Source of the DNA: a candidate division KSB1 bacterium
Lineage (GTDB): Bacteria > Zhuqueibacterota > JdFR-76 > DREG01
NCBI GenBank assembly: GCA_022566355.1
Contig: JADFJB010000060.1
Span: 1-26,785, forward strand
Direction of reading: 5' to 3'
Length of the DNA stretch: 26,785 nucleotides
A program made the position numbers and the translations under genes. Shown here piece by piece: positions 15,032 to 22,794 of the stretch. A model generated the notes under the pieces. The model was not told where the DNA came from and did not search any database. It saw nothing but the letters and a program-made list of their open reading frames with translations. The number at the start of each line of letters is the position of its first letter. The first letter of the stretch is position 1.

Positions 15032-15305
15032 CGGCTGTGCTAGACGGGGAGCTAGCGGTGCCCTGAACCTGCAATCCGCTATAGCAGGGTCGAAATCCCG
15101 TCTGAGGTTTTTCCGTCAGTAATTCGATTCAGGATTGTTGGTGTTGATGGTTCAAGACCTTCGCAATGATTCGATACCAAACCCCGTCAGGACCGGAAGG
15201 TAGCAGCGGTAAGTATTAGAATCATGTGCCGAAGGGGTTCTTGGCTGGAGCCAGCATTCTTTCAATCGTTTCTGATTTGGGAAATCGAAGATGGGTGCAC
15301 AGCCG
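15032..15305 (+). ncRNA. ffs: Large-type signal recognition particle RNA with Alu domain
   Basis: The ends pair over nine bases: CGGCTGTGC (15032-15040) with GCACAGCCG (15297-15305), giving about 274 nt. The 5' part has the bacterial Alu-domain pattern (GGGGAGCTAGCGGTGCCCTG, then CCTGCAATCCGCTATAGCAGGG). The S domain has the Ffh-binding helix 8 core GTCAGGACCGGAAGGTAGCAGC (15187-15208). This is the B. subtilis-like long form rather than the roughly 110-nt 4.5S form. It starts only 26 bases after tRNA-Ala and ends 18 bases before dnaX, so it is probably processed from a longer transcript or has a promoter within the tRNA. Confidence 0.93.
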
Positions 15306-15323
15306 TTAAAATTAAGGAGTTAA

Positions 15324-17033
15324 ATGACCTATCAAGTACTAGCACTAAAATGGCGTCCAACTGGCTTTGCCGAGGTTGTGGCTCAAGACCATGTTACACA
15401 AACATTAATAAACTCCATCTCTAATGACCGGATTGCTAATGCCTATCTCTTTACCGGGCCCAGGGGAGTCGGCAAGACAACCTCAGCTCGTATTCTTGCC
15501 AAAGCGTTAAATTGCAAAAACGGCCCAACCCCGGAACCGTGCGATAAATGCAGCAATTGTAAAGAGATTGCTGCCGGGCGGAATCTGGATGTTTTTGAAA
15601 TAGATGGCGCATCCAATCGGGGTATCGATGAAATGAGAAATTTAAAAGAAAATGTTAGATATGCACCATCTTCTTCGAAATTTAAGATCTATATCATTGA
15701 TGAAGTCCATATGCTTACAACGGAAGCATTCAATGCTTTATTGAAAACACTGGAAGAGCCACCAGAACATGTCAGGTTTATTTTTGCAACAACAGAGCCT
15801 CATAAAATTCCAGCTACCATACTTTCACGATGTCAACGGTTTGATTTTAAGCGCATTCCGCTCGATGAGATCATTACTCAATTGAAAACAATCTGCAAAC
15901 ATGAAGAAATTGAAATTGATGAAGAGTCTCTGTTCCTAATCGCCAAAAAAGCGGACGGCAGCTTGCGTGATGGCGAAAGTCTCCTCGACCAGATGATTTC
16001 ATTTTGTGGTAAAATAATTAAAATCGATGATGTAGTGGACGCATTTCGCGTGGTCAGCCAGGATTTGCTCTTTGAAAGCACTTCAATTATTCTGAAGAGT
16101 GATATTCAGGAAGGTCTTCACTATATTGAACGATTGATTAATTCCGGCTATGACGTCGTTGAATTTTTACAAAGTTTAATTGAACATTTACGTAACTTAT
16201 TGTATGCGAACGCCGTACAAGATAACCGGTTGTTAGAAACTTCTGATAATTATAAAGAACAATACACCCAACAAAGTAAAGATTTTTCATCGGATGATCT
16301 TTTGCGGATGATCCAGGTTGTGTCGGATACTGAATTCGAGATAAAGCGCAGCCCCAATCCTCGAGTTAGATTAGAAATGTGCATGATTAAACTCATCAAA
16401 ATGGATAACTCCGTGACTATCAATGAAGTGATTGAACGACTCTCAAATCCCGGAACAACGATGTTGCCCGAGAAAAATTCCAATCAAACAACAACCTCTT
16501 CAGAAAATCAAACCTCGCCGCCGATTCAAACGGATTCTTCTCCTCAAAAAAAAAACTTAACTTATCCTCCCCCGATTGATCTTAAGCAGAATGTTCGTGT
16601 TGAAGAAAAAACGGAGACAGTGGTTCAAGAAGAACAAAAAGATGATCCTGCTACGATCATTATGTTCAAAGACAACTGGCAGCAGTTGGTCCAGTTTGTG
16701 GAGAAGAGGCGATTGTTTGTAAGTGTTTTTCTAAAGGAAGGTGAACCGATCCATTTCCAAAATAACACGTTGGAAATTGGTTTTTCTTATGAGAATGGCT
16801 TTCAAATTGAAGCGATGAGACGAAATAAAGAAATTATTTTACAAGCGATCCAAGAAATAATGGGCATAACAGTTGTTGTTAAATTTTCAAAAGTGAAGTT
16901 ACAAAATGACAAAAAGGAAGAATTTCAAGAGGAAGAATCAATTTCAAAACCCAAAAAGATAAAAAAGATTGATCCTATGGTGAAAAAAATCATAGAATTG
17001 TTTGATGGTGAATTGATAACATCTGGAGGTTAG
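15324..17033 (+). CDS. dnaX: DNA polymerase III subunit gamma/tau
   Basis: The clamp-loader ATPase that opens and loads the beta clamp; the tau form also tethers polymerase and helicase. In the 569 residues: Walker A GPRGVGKTT (45-53), zinc-module cysteines C64, C73, C76 and C79, DEVH at 126-129, and SRC with its arginine finger. A polar, proline-rich linker (about 385-440) leads to the tau-specific C-terminus. An A10 run (16546-16555) in this linker could allow slippage. The +1 frame then stops at once (TAA 16558-16560) and the -1 frame after seven codons, which would give a gamma-like product of about 410-417 residues. AAGGAG precedes the ATG. It follows SRP RNA and precedes ybaB-recR, a widely conserved order. 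Confidence 0.97.
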   Translation: MTYQVLALKWRPTGFAEVVAQDHVTQTLINSISNDRIANAYLFTGPRGVGKTTSARILAKALNCKNGPTPEPCDKCSNCKEIAAGRNLDVFEIDGASNRGIDEMRNLKENVRYAPSSSKFKIYIIDEVHMLTTEAFNALLKTLEEPPEHVRFIFATTEPHKIPATILSRCQRFDFKRIPLDEIITQLKTICKHEEIEIDEESLFLIAKKADGSLRDGESLLDQMISFCGKIIKIDDVVDAFRVVSQDLLFESTSIILKSDIQEGLHYIERLINSGYDVVEFLQSLIEHLRNLLYANAVQDNRLLETSDNYKEQYTQQSKDFSSDDLLRMIQVVSDTEFEIKRSPNPRVRLEMCMIKLIKMDNSVTINEVIERLSNPGTTMLPEKNSNQTTTSSENQTSPPIQTDSSPQKKNLTYPPPIDLKQNVRVEEKTETVVQEEQKDDPATIIMFKDNWQQLVQFVEKRRLFVSVFLKEGEPIHFQNNTLEIGFSYENGFQIEAMRRNKEIILQAIQEIMGITVVVKFSKVKLQNDKKEEFQEEESISKPKKIKKIDPMVKKIIELFDGELITSGG

Positions 17034-17034
17034 C

Positions 17035-17373
17035 ATGGCAAAACCAAATTTAGGCGCTTTAATGGGTCAGGTACAAAAGGCACAAGAAAAATTTGCTAAA
17101 GCGCAGGAAGAATTATCAAATATTGAAGTAGAAGGCACCTCCGGCGGAGGAATGGTTACTGTAAAAGCAACAGCAAAACAAGAAATTATCAGTATAAAAA
17201 TCGAACAGGAAGCTGTTGATCCGGAAGATGTTGACATGCTGGAAGATTTGATTATAGCCGCTGTAAACCAGGCTCTTGAAAAGGCTCAACAAGCATCTAG
17301 CGAACATATGCAAAAGGTGGCTGGAGGTTTGTTGCCGAATATGCCGGGTGGATTCAAAATTCCTGGATTATAG
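17035..17373 (+). CDS. ybaB: Nucleoid-associated protein, YbaB/EbfC family
   Basis: A 112-residue dimeric DNA-binding protein of the YbaB/EbfC family, usually encoded between dnaX and recR. The sequence shows the expected N-terminal helix (MGQVQKAQEKFAKAQEEL), central beta strands with the glycine-rich turn (GTSGGGMVTVKAT), a helix with EDLIIAAVNQALEKAQ and a glycine/proline tail. One base separates it from the dnaX stop and GGAGG lies within the dnaX end, so translation is coupled. Confidence 0.95.
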   Translation: MAKPNLGALMGQVQKAQEKFAKAQEELSNIEVEGTSGGGMVTVKATAKQEIISIKIEQEAVDPEDVDMLEDLIIAAVNQALEKAQQASSEHMQKVAGGLLPNMPGGFKIPGL

Positions 17374-17377
17374 GCTT

Positions 17378-17974
17378 ATGTTCTATTCTTCGAAATCTTT
17401 GGAAAAATTGATTGGGGAGCTTTCTCGGTTACCTGGAATTGGACGTAAGAGCGCGCAACGACTAGCATTTTATCTGCTTAAACAATCTGATGAAGATATC
17501 GAAAGACTAGCCGCCACGTTAATCGAAATGAAGAAAAATACCCGGCCCTGTTCCATATGTTTTAATTTAACAGAATCAGATCCTTGTATCATTTGCCAGG
17601 ATACACGAAGAGATCAGGCTCTTCTTTGCATTGTTGAAGAAGCCCATGATATTCTTGCCGTTGAGAAAGTTGGACAGTACAAAGGTCTCTACCACGTCTT
17701 GGGAGGTGTGCTTTCGCCATTAGATAATATTGGTCCGGATGATCTTAACATCAAACCATTACTGGATCGCTGTCAAAACGGTTTAGAGGAAATCATTCTT
17801 GCAACGAATCCAAACATCGAGGGAGAAGCTACGGCTATTTATCTTTCGCGCTTAATAAAGCCGTTGGGCATCAGAATTACAAGAATTGCCAGAGGCATTC
17901 CTGCGGGTAGCGATATAGAATTTGTAGATGAAGTAACATTAATGAGAGCTTTTGAAGGTAGAAGTGACCTTTGA
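17378..17974 (+). CDS. recR: Recombination mediator protein RecR
   Basis: RecR works with RecO and RecF to load RecA on gapped DNA. The 198-residue product starts at the ATG four bases after the ybaB stop; a longer in-frame opening overlaps ybaB and is not credible. It has a helix-hairpin-helix (LPGIGRKSAQRLAF, 18-31), zinc-finger cysteines C58, C61, C70 and C73, and a Toprim domain (LCIVEEAHDILAVE). The length is normal. Confidence 0.96.
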   Translation: MFYSSKSLEKLIGELSRLPGIGRKSAQRLAFYLLKQSDEDIERLAATLIEMKKNTRPCSICFNLTESDPCIICQDTRRDQALLCIVEEAHDILAVEKVGQYKGLYHVLGGVLSPLDNIGPDDLNIKPLLDRCQNGLEEIILATNPNIEGEATAIYLSRLIKPLGIRITRIARGIPAGSDIEFVDEVTLMRAFEGRSDL

Positions 17975-18062
17975 ATGGATTTTTTCCTTTTTGATGTTTA
18001 CATTTCACCAATGACAATAATTTAATCTTTGATCCATCTAAATTCCCAAAGGGTTTATGATA

Positions 18063-18683
18063 ATGACGTTGCCAAACCAATTATCTGCACTTCGGATCAT
18101 ATTAACGCCAGTCTTCGTGACAACATTCTATGCTGAAAATATTTATTTAAAGTATACTTCTTTTGCTATTTTCATTATTGCTTCGTTAACTGATTATTAC
18201 GATGGATTTATTGCCCGGCGTTATGGGATTACCTCAAATTGGGGCCGCTTTTTAGATCCGCTTGCTGATAAAATATTGATTTCCACAGCACTCATTGTAT
18301 TTGCATTATCAGGTGTTGTTGAATTTTGGATGGTCTTAACAATAATCATCCGCGATGCAATAATTACAGCTTTACGAACTTATGCTATGTTCAAAGGTAA
18401 ACCAATTGTTACGTCTTACCTGGCTAAGGCAAAAACTTTCTCACAACTTACAATTATTTATCTTGTATTCATTTTTATTTTATTAGAAAAAACATTTGCC
18501 TTTTATAACATATCTTCACAAGCTCTGGAAAAAATCGTCAGTTGGAATTTAATTCCCGCAGCAATTCTCTTTGTTACTATTTTGACTGTTATCTCAGGTA
18601 TTAAATATATGTTTGAAAATCGCGACCATATAAAAAGCATGATACTGGATTTTTACCGAGCTATCGTCCCCTCAGATTTATAG
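18063..18683 (+). CDS. pgsA: CDP-diacylglycerol-glycerol-3-phosphate 3-phosphatidyltransferase
   Basis: A membrane enzyme making phosphatidylglycerol phosphate from CDP-diacylglycerol and glycerol 3-phosphate. The full CDP-alcohol phosphatidyltransferase signature is present with exact spacing, D-G-x2-A-R-x8-G-x3-D-x3-D, starting DGFIARR near residue 47. Several hydrophobic helices follow. The start is either ATG 18063 (MTLPNQLSALRI, with AAAGGG at good spacing) or ATG 18057, two codons earlier. The next gene, pgpA, acts on its product. Confidence 0.92.
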   Translation: MTLPNQLSALRIILTPVFVTTFYAENIYLKYTSFAIFIIASLTDYYDGFIARRYGITSNWGRFLDPLADKILISTALIVFALSGVVEFWMVLTIIIRDAIITALRTYAMFKGKPIVTSYLAKAKTFSQLTIIYLVFIFILLEKTFAFYNISSQALEKIVSWNLIPAAILFVTILTVISGIKYMFENRDHIKSMILDFYRAIVPSDL

Positions 18684-18688
18684 AATAG

Positions 18689-19147
18689 ATGTCGCGTCTT
18701 CAATATCTTTTAGCTACAGGATTTTATTTTGGTTATTCTCCGATTGCACCTGGTACAGCCGGAAGTTTATTAGCGTTAGTCATTTTTTGGTTTTTAATTC
18801 CCCTCCTTTCCATTTCACTATACCTGCTATTAATCACCTTGGTTTTTGCTGTTGGAGTTTGGGTGTCCAGCTATGTGGAAGCGGAAAAAGGTGAAGATCC
18901 TTCCATTGTTGTAATCGATGAAATCGTCGGTATGATGATCGCTTTAATTGCTTGTCCAATTTCTATTAAAGCATTTATCACAGCTTTTCTTGCTTTTCGA
19001 ATTTTTGATGTTAAAAAACCGTTTCCTGTTAACCATGCAGAGCGTTTACCTTCTGGGTGGGGGATCATGTTAGATGATGTCCTGGCAGGTTTTTATGTGT
19101 TTCTTTTGATTCAAATTTTAATTAGAATCAACGTCCTTGATAGCTGA
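18689..19147 (+). CDS. pgpA: Phosphatidylglycerophosphatase A
   Basis: PgpA dephosphorylates phosphatidylglycerol phosphate, the product of the preceding pgsA, to phosphatidylglycerol. The 152-residue integral membrane protein has PGTAGSLLAL (21-30), DEIVGMMIAL (77-86) and RIFDVKKPFPVNHAE followed by LDDVLAG (104-134), the conserved acidic and polar blocks of the family. It starts five bases after pgsA and its end overlaps the TTG start of cinA by 11 bases, indicating translational coupling. Confidence 0.93.
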   Translation: MSRLQYLLATGFYFGYSPIAPGTAGSLLALVIFWFLIPLLSISLYLLLITLVFAVGVWVSSYVEAEKGEDPSIVVIDEIVGMMIALIACPISIKAFITAFLAFRIFDVKKPFPVNHAERLPSGWGIMLDDVLAGFYVFLLIQILIRINVLDS

Positions 19148-20381
19148 AATTATCTCAATTGGCGATGAGCTTTTAAACGGCACCAAGTTAAATACCAATG
19201 CCAATTGGTTGGCCGATCGGTTGCTGCGATTAGGGATCCAAATCAGTTGGATTTCAACAATCGGTGATGACAAAGAATCGATCAAAATGGCGCTTTCACA
19301 AAGTAAAGTGAGATCACAAATTGTATTATTAACAGGTGGGTTAGGTCCAACTCATGATGATATCACCAAAGAATGCGTAGCGGAATTCTACCAAACCGAT
19401 TTGGTCCGGGATGAGTCAATAGAACGCCACATTATCAACCTATTTGCAAAACGGGGAAAACCAATGCCCGAGATAAATTTGCAGCAAGCCATGGTTCCCA
19501 AGGGAGCTACTGTGCTCAGCAATGAAATTGGCACAGCGCCTGGAATATATTTCGATCAAGAAGGTATACACTGTTTTGTATTGCCCGGGGTTCCTGCTGA
19601 AATGCGCAAAATGACGGAGGATTCGGTTATTCCGATTTTGAAAGAACAATTCGGTGGTTTGAGAAGTACTGTCCGCTACGAAACCATCCGAACCACCGAT
19701 ATATTTGAATCGAAACTAGTCGAAAAATTGGGACCCATTGAAGATGTCGAAAAATATGGCAAACTTGCTGTTTTGCCGCATCCCTATGGCGTGGATTTAA
19801 GACTCTGTGTGACGGGAAAAGAAATAAGTGATTCAAAATTGAAAATCGATCAAGCCATCGAATTAATTCGAGAAAGAATCGATCCATACATTTACGAAAT
19901 CGGTTCACGTTCCCTGGAAGAAGTAATTGCTGAACAATTAGTAGAAAAAGGAAGAACAGTTGCAGTTGCCGAATCCTGCACCGGGGGACTTCTCGCCAAC
20001 CTTTTTACCAATATACCCGGCAGCTCGGCATATTTCTTAGGAGGTGTAATTGCATATGATAATTCAGTTAAGACCAATCTGCTCGGCATCAAAAATTCTG
20101 TAATAGAAGAATATGGTGCGGTGAGTGAAGTGGTCGCTCGGGAAATGGCTATAGGTATGCAGAATCTGGTTAATTCGGATTTTGTTTTGGCCACGACAGG
20201 CATAGCAGGACCAACCGGTGAAACCGAAGATAAACAGGTTGGATTGGTTTATATTGCCATCGTTGAAGGTGATGACGTAATCGTTAAAAAATTTGTTTTT
20301 CACCGCAGCCGGTTAATCAATAAATCTCGATTTGCCTATGCAGCACTAAACCTTTTGCGAAAGAGATTACTAGACGCTTAA
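19137..20381 (+). CDS. cinA: CinA family protein (NMN amidohydrolase / ADP-ribose pyrophosphatase type)
   Basis: A 414-residue two-domain CinA. The N-terminal molybdopterin-binding-like domain has ISIGDELLNG and LTGGLGPTHDDITKE. The C-terminal PncC-type domain has VAVAESCTGGLLANLFTNIPG and TTGIAGPTG. In characterised members these recycle nicotinamide mononucleotide and hydrolyse ADP-ribose; the gene is classically linked to competence and recA. The start is TTG 19137 inside pgpA, matching the conserved N-terminus (IAEIISIGDE). The order cinA-thpR-recA also occurs in other bacteria. Confidence 0.95.
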   Translation: MIAEIISIGDELLNGTKLNTNANWLADRLLRLGIQISWISTIGDDKESIKMALSQSKVRSQIVLLTGGLGPTHDDITKECVAEFYQTDLVRDESIERHIINLFAKRGKPMPEINLQQAMVPKGATVLSNEIGTAPGIYFDQEGIHCFVLPGVPAEMRKMTEDSVIPILKEQFGGLRSTVRYETIRTTDIFESKLVEKLGPIEDVEKYGKLAVLPHPYGVDLRLCVTGKEISDSKLKIDQAIELIRERIDPYIYEIGSRSLEEVIAEQLVEKGRTVAVAESCTGGLLANLFTNIPGSSAYFLGGVIAYDNSVKTNLLGIKNSVIEEYGAVSEVVAREMAIGMQNLVNSDFVLATTGIAGPTGETEDKQVGLVYIAIVEGDDVIVKKFVFHRSRLINKSRFAYAALNLLRKRLLDA

Positions 20382-20465
20382 TTCCTTGTAGATATTTCCA
20401 GCTTATCTTCTCATATTTTTTGCATTTTGTGGTTTAAAGAACTATTTTACATTACTGTCATGGAC

Positions 20466-21053
20466 ATGATTCGAACTTTTGTTGCGATCTCAATTTCGGA
20501 TGAAGCGCGATCAGCGATTTTTTTTCTGATCGATAAATTGAAAAAAATAGAAAGTAGTATTCGTTGGGTTGATCCTTCAAATTTACATTTAACCCTCAAG
20601 TTCATTGGTGAGATTGAAAAAAACAGACAGAAAAATTTAGTGGAGGCTTTAGATTTAAGTGTGAAAGACATTTCTGCTTTTCAATATGAGCTTTCAGGAA
20701 AAGGATGTTTTCCAAATTGTAAACAGTCCAGGGTTTTGTGGATCGGCGTTAATGATTTAAAAGAAAAGATGAGTGCCTTGCAAAAACAAATAGATAACAA
20801 TTTTTACTCTGTTCAGATACCTCGGGAAAATAGAAATTTCAAACCGCATTTGACGATTGGTCGTGTAAAACAAAATAGAAAACCGGGTACTATCTTAAGT
20901 AAATTTGAACAATTTCAATTAGGGGAATTTGTGGTGGATGTTGGTGAAGTATACCTGATGAAAAGCGAATTATTGCCGACAGGTGCAAAGTATAGTATCC
21001 TTCATAGTGCATCATTGACAGCCTCAAATTCTGAGTTTATGGATAAATCATAA
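20466..21053 (+). CDS. thpR: RNA 2',3'-cyclic phosphodiesterase (2H family)
   Basis: A 195-residue 2H phosphoesterase (LigT/ThpR) with both catalytic motifs: HLTLKF (H41, T43) and HLTIGR (H128, T130). Such enzymes open 2',3'-cyclic phosphate ends of RNA and can join tRNA halves in vitro. The chosen start MIRTFVAIS matches the usual N-terminus; the open frame extends upstream to 20427 with a second ATG at 20460, and no clear ribosome site distinguishes them. It lies between cinA and recA. Confidence 0.9.
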   Translation: MIRTFVAISISDEARSAIFFLIDKLKKIESSIRWVDPSNLHLTLKFIGEIEKNRQKNLVEALDLSVKDISAFQYELSGKGCFPNCKQSRVLWIGVNDLKEKMSALQKQIDNNFYSVQIPRENRNFKPHLTIGRVKQNRKPGTILSKFEQFQLGEFVVDVGEVYLMKSELLPTGAKYSILHSASLTASNSEFMDKS

Positions 21054-21065
21054 AAGGAGTTAATT

Positions 21066-22145
21066 GTGGAAGTTAATTCAGAAAAGTTAAAAGCATTAGA
21101 TCTGGCAATGACTCAAATCGATCGCCAATTTGGCAAAGGGGCAATTATGCGATTGGGAGATAACCAGGCATACGTAGAAATCAAAGCGCTCCCCACAGGA
21201 TCCATCGCATTGGATGCAGCGCTTGGGATTGGCGGTGTTCCCCGGGGAAGAATTATCGAAATTTTTGGACCGGAGTCGTCGGGTAAAACAACATTGGCAT
21301 TACACATAATTGCCGAAGCGCAAAAGCTCGGTGGATTAGGCGCCTTTATTGATGCCGAACATGCATTAGATGCTGCTTATACGAAAAATCTGGGCGTCGA
21401 TACAGATAATTTGTTGATTTCACAACCCGATACCGGCGAACAAGCTCTTGAGATCACCGAAACCTTGGTACGATCGGGGGCATTGGATATTATTGTTATA
21501 GATTCTGTGGCTGCTCTGGTTCCACGCGCGGAAATTGAAGGCGAAATGGGTGACGCTCAGATGGGGCTACAAGCTCGTTTGATGTCTCAGGCAATGCGGA
21601 AACTTTCCGGTGCAATTTCAAAATCGAAAACCTGTGTGATCTTTATTAACCAGATTCGTGAAAAAATCGGAGTTATATTTGGAAATCCGGAGACGACTAC
21701 CGGTGGCCGTGCGTTAAAATTCTATGCTTCAATTCGCATGGATATTCGCCGAACGGGTTCGATCAAAGATGGAGAAGAGGTGGTTGGTAACCGCACCCAG
21801 GTTAAAGTGGTTAAAAACAAAGTTTCTCCTCCATTCAAATCTGCAGTGTTCGACATTATGTATGGCGTTGGAATTTCAAAATCGGCAGAGCTTCTGGATT
21901 TAGCAGTGAATGAAAACATTATTGAAAAAGCAGGAACGTGGTTTTCTTATGGCGAAGACAGGTTGGGCCAGGGCCGGGAGAATGTAAAAAAACTGCTAGA
22001 AGGGAATCCGGACTTAATGTCGAAAATTGAAAAGGAAGTCCGTGAAAAACTTGGATTGGTTAAACAAGCAAACAACAAATCCAATAACCAAGAAAAAGAA
22101 AAGAAACGGGATATGTCATCAAATGCAGTGGTGATGAATAAGTAA
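21066..22145 (+). CDS. recA: Recombinase RecA
   Basis: RecA forms the ATP-dependent strand-exchange filament and triggers SOS repressor cleavage. The 359-residue product has Walker [10 protein letters not shown] (68-76), the Walker B region [16 protein letters not shown], the L1 loop region around [14 protein letters not shown]-like sequence, and L2 around [22 protein letters not shown]. The start is GTG 21066, set by AAGGAG six bases upstream. No SOS box was recognised in the short gap after thpR, so regulation cannot be read from here. recX follows after one base. Confidence 0.98.
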   Translation: MEVNSEKLKALDLAMTQIDRQFGKGAIMRLGDNQAYVEIKALPTGSIALDAALGIGGVPRGRIIEIFGPESSGKTTLALHIIAEAQKLGGLGAFIDAEHALDAAYTKNLGVDTDNLLISQPDTGEQALEITETLVRSGALDIIVIDSVAALVPRAEIEGEMGDAQMGLQARLMSQAMRKLSGAISKSKTCVIFINQIREKIGVIFGNPETTTGGRALKFYASIRMDIRRTGSIKDGEEVVGNRTQVKVVKNKVSPPFKSAVFDIMYGVGISKSAELLDLAVNENIIEKAGTWFSYGEDRLGQGRENVKKLLEGNPDLMSKIEKEVREKLGLVKQANNKSNNQEKEKKRDMSSNAVVMNK

Positions 22146-22146
22146 A

Positions 22147-22794
22147 TTGTCCAATTCAGAAAGAAAAATCACCAAAATTGAGAGGCAAGAAAATAACCGT
22201 CAACGCTTATCAATTTATTTGGATGGTGAGTTTGCTTTCGGATTAAACGATGAAATCGTACTAAAACATAACATTAATGTTAATCAAACGTTACAAGAAG
22301 ATCAGATTGAAGATCTTCTTTCCGAAGACGAGAAGAAACGTGCAAAGCAAAAAGCATTCAGCTATTTGGCTCGACGAGATCATAGTGAAAAAGAATTATC
22401 GGATAAATTAAGAAGAAAGGGATTTCGTGAACCGATCATTATTGGTCTTATTGAAGATTTAAAACAATCGCAATTAATAAACGATGGAACTTTTTCCAGG
22501 CAATTTGCTAGAAATAAAATAATTCAAAAGTCGATTGGCCGCAGGGAACTGGCTTTTTCACTAAAGCAGAAAGGGATATCAAAGGATATTCTTGAAGCCA
22601 CCCTGGAAGAGGTTTATTCGGAGTATGATGAGAAAGAATTGGCATTGCGCCTGGCTAATCAAAAATTGAAAACAATAAAAAACATAGAGCCGATAAAAGT
22701 AAAAAAGCGAATCAGCGATTTCCTTTTTCGAAGAGGTTTCAATTGGGAAATTGTTGAGCAAGTATTTGAAGAAATTAGTTGGGATAAATTGTAG
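22147..22794 (+). CDS. recX: Regulatory protein RecX
   Basis: RecX binds the RecA filament and inhibits it. The 215-residue product shows the three-helix repeats of the family (AFSYLARRDHSEKELSDKLRRKGF, then LIEDLKQSQLINDGTFSRQFARNKI and GRRELAFSLKQKGIS). The N-terminal third (ISIYLDGEFAFGL-like strands) is the extra beta part common in longer RecX proteins. The start is TTG one base after the recA stop, so it is probably expressed by coupling and at a low level. The stop abuts the alaS ATG. Confidence 0.92.
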   Translation: MSNSERKITKIERQENNRQRLSIYLDGEFAFGLNDEIVLKHNINVNQTLQEDQIEDLLSEDEKKRAKQKAFSYLARRDHSEKELSDKLRRKGFREPIIIGLIEDLKQSQLINDGTFSRQFARNKIIQKSIGRRELAFSLKQKGISKDILEATLEEVYSEYDEKELALRLANQKLKTIKNIEPIKVKKRISDFLFRRGFNWEIVEQVFEEISWDKL

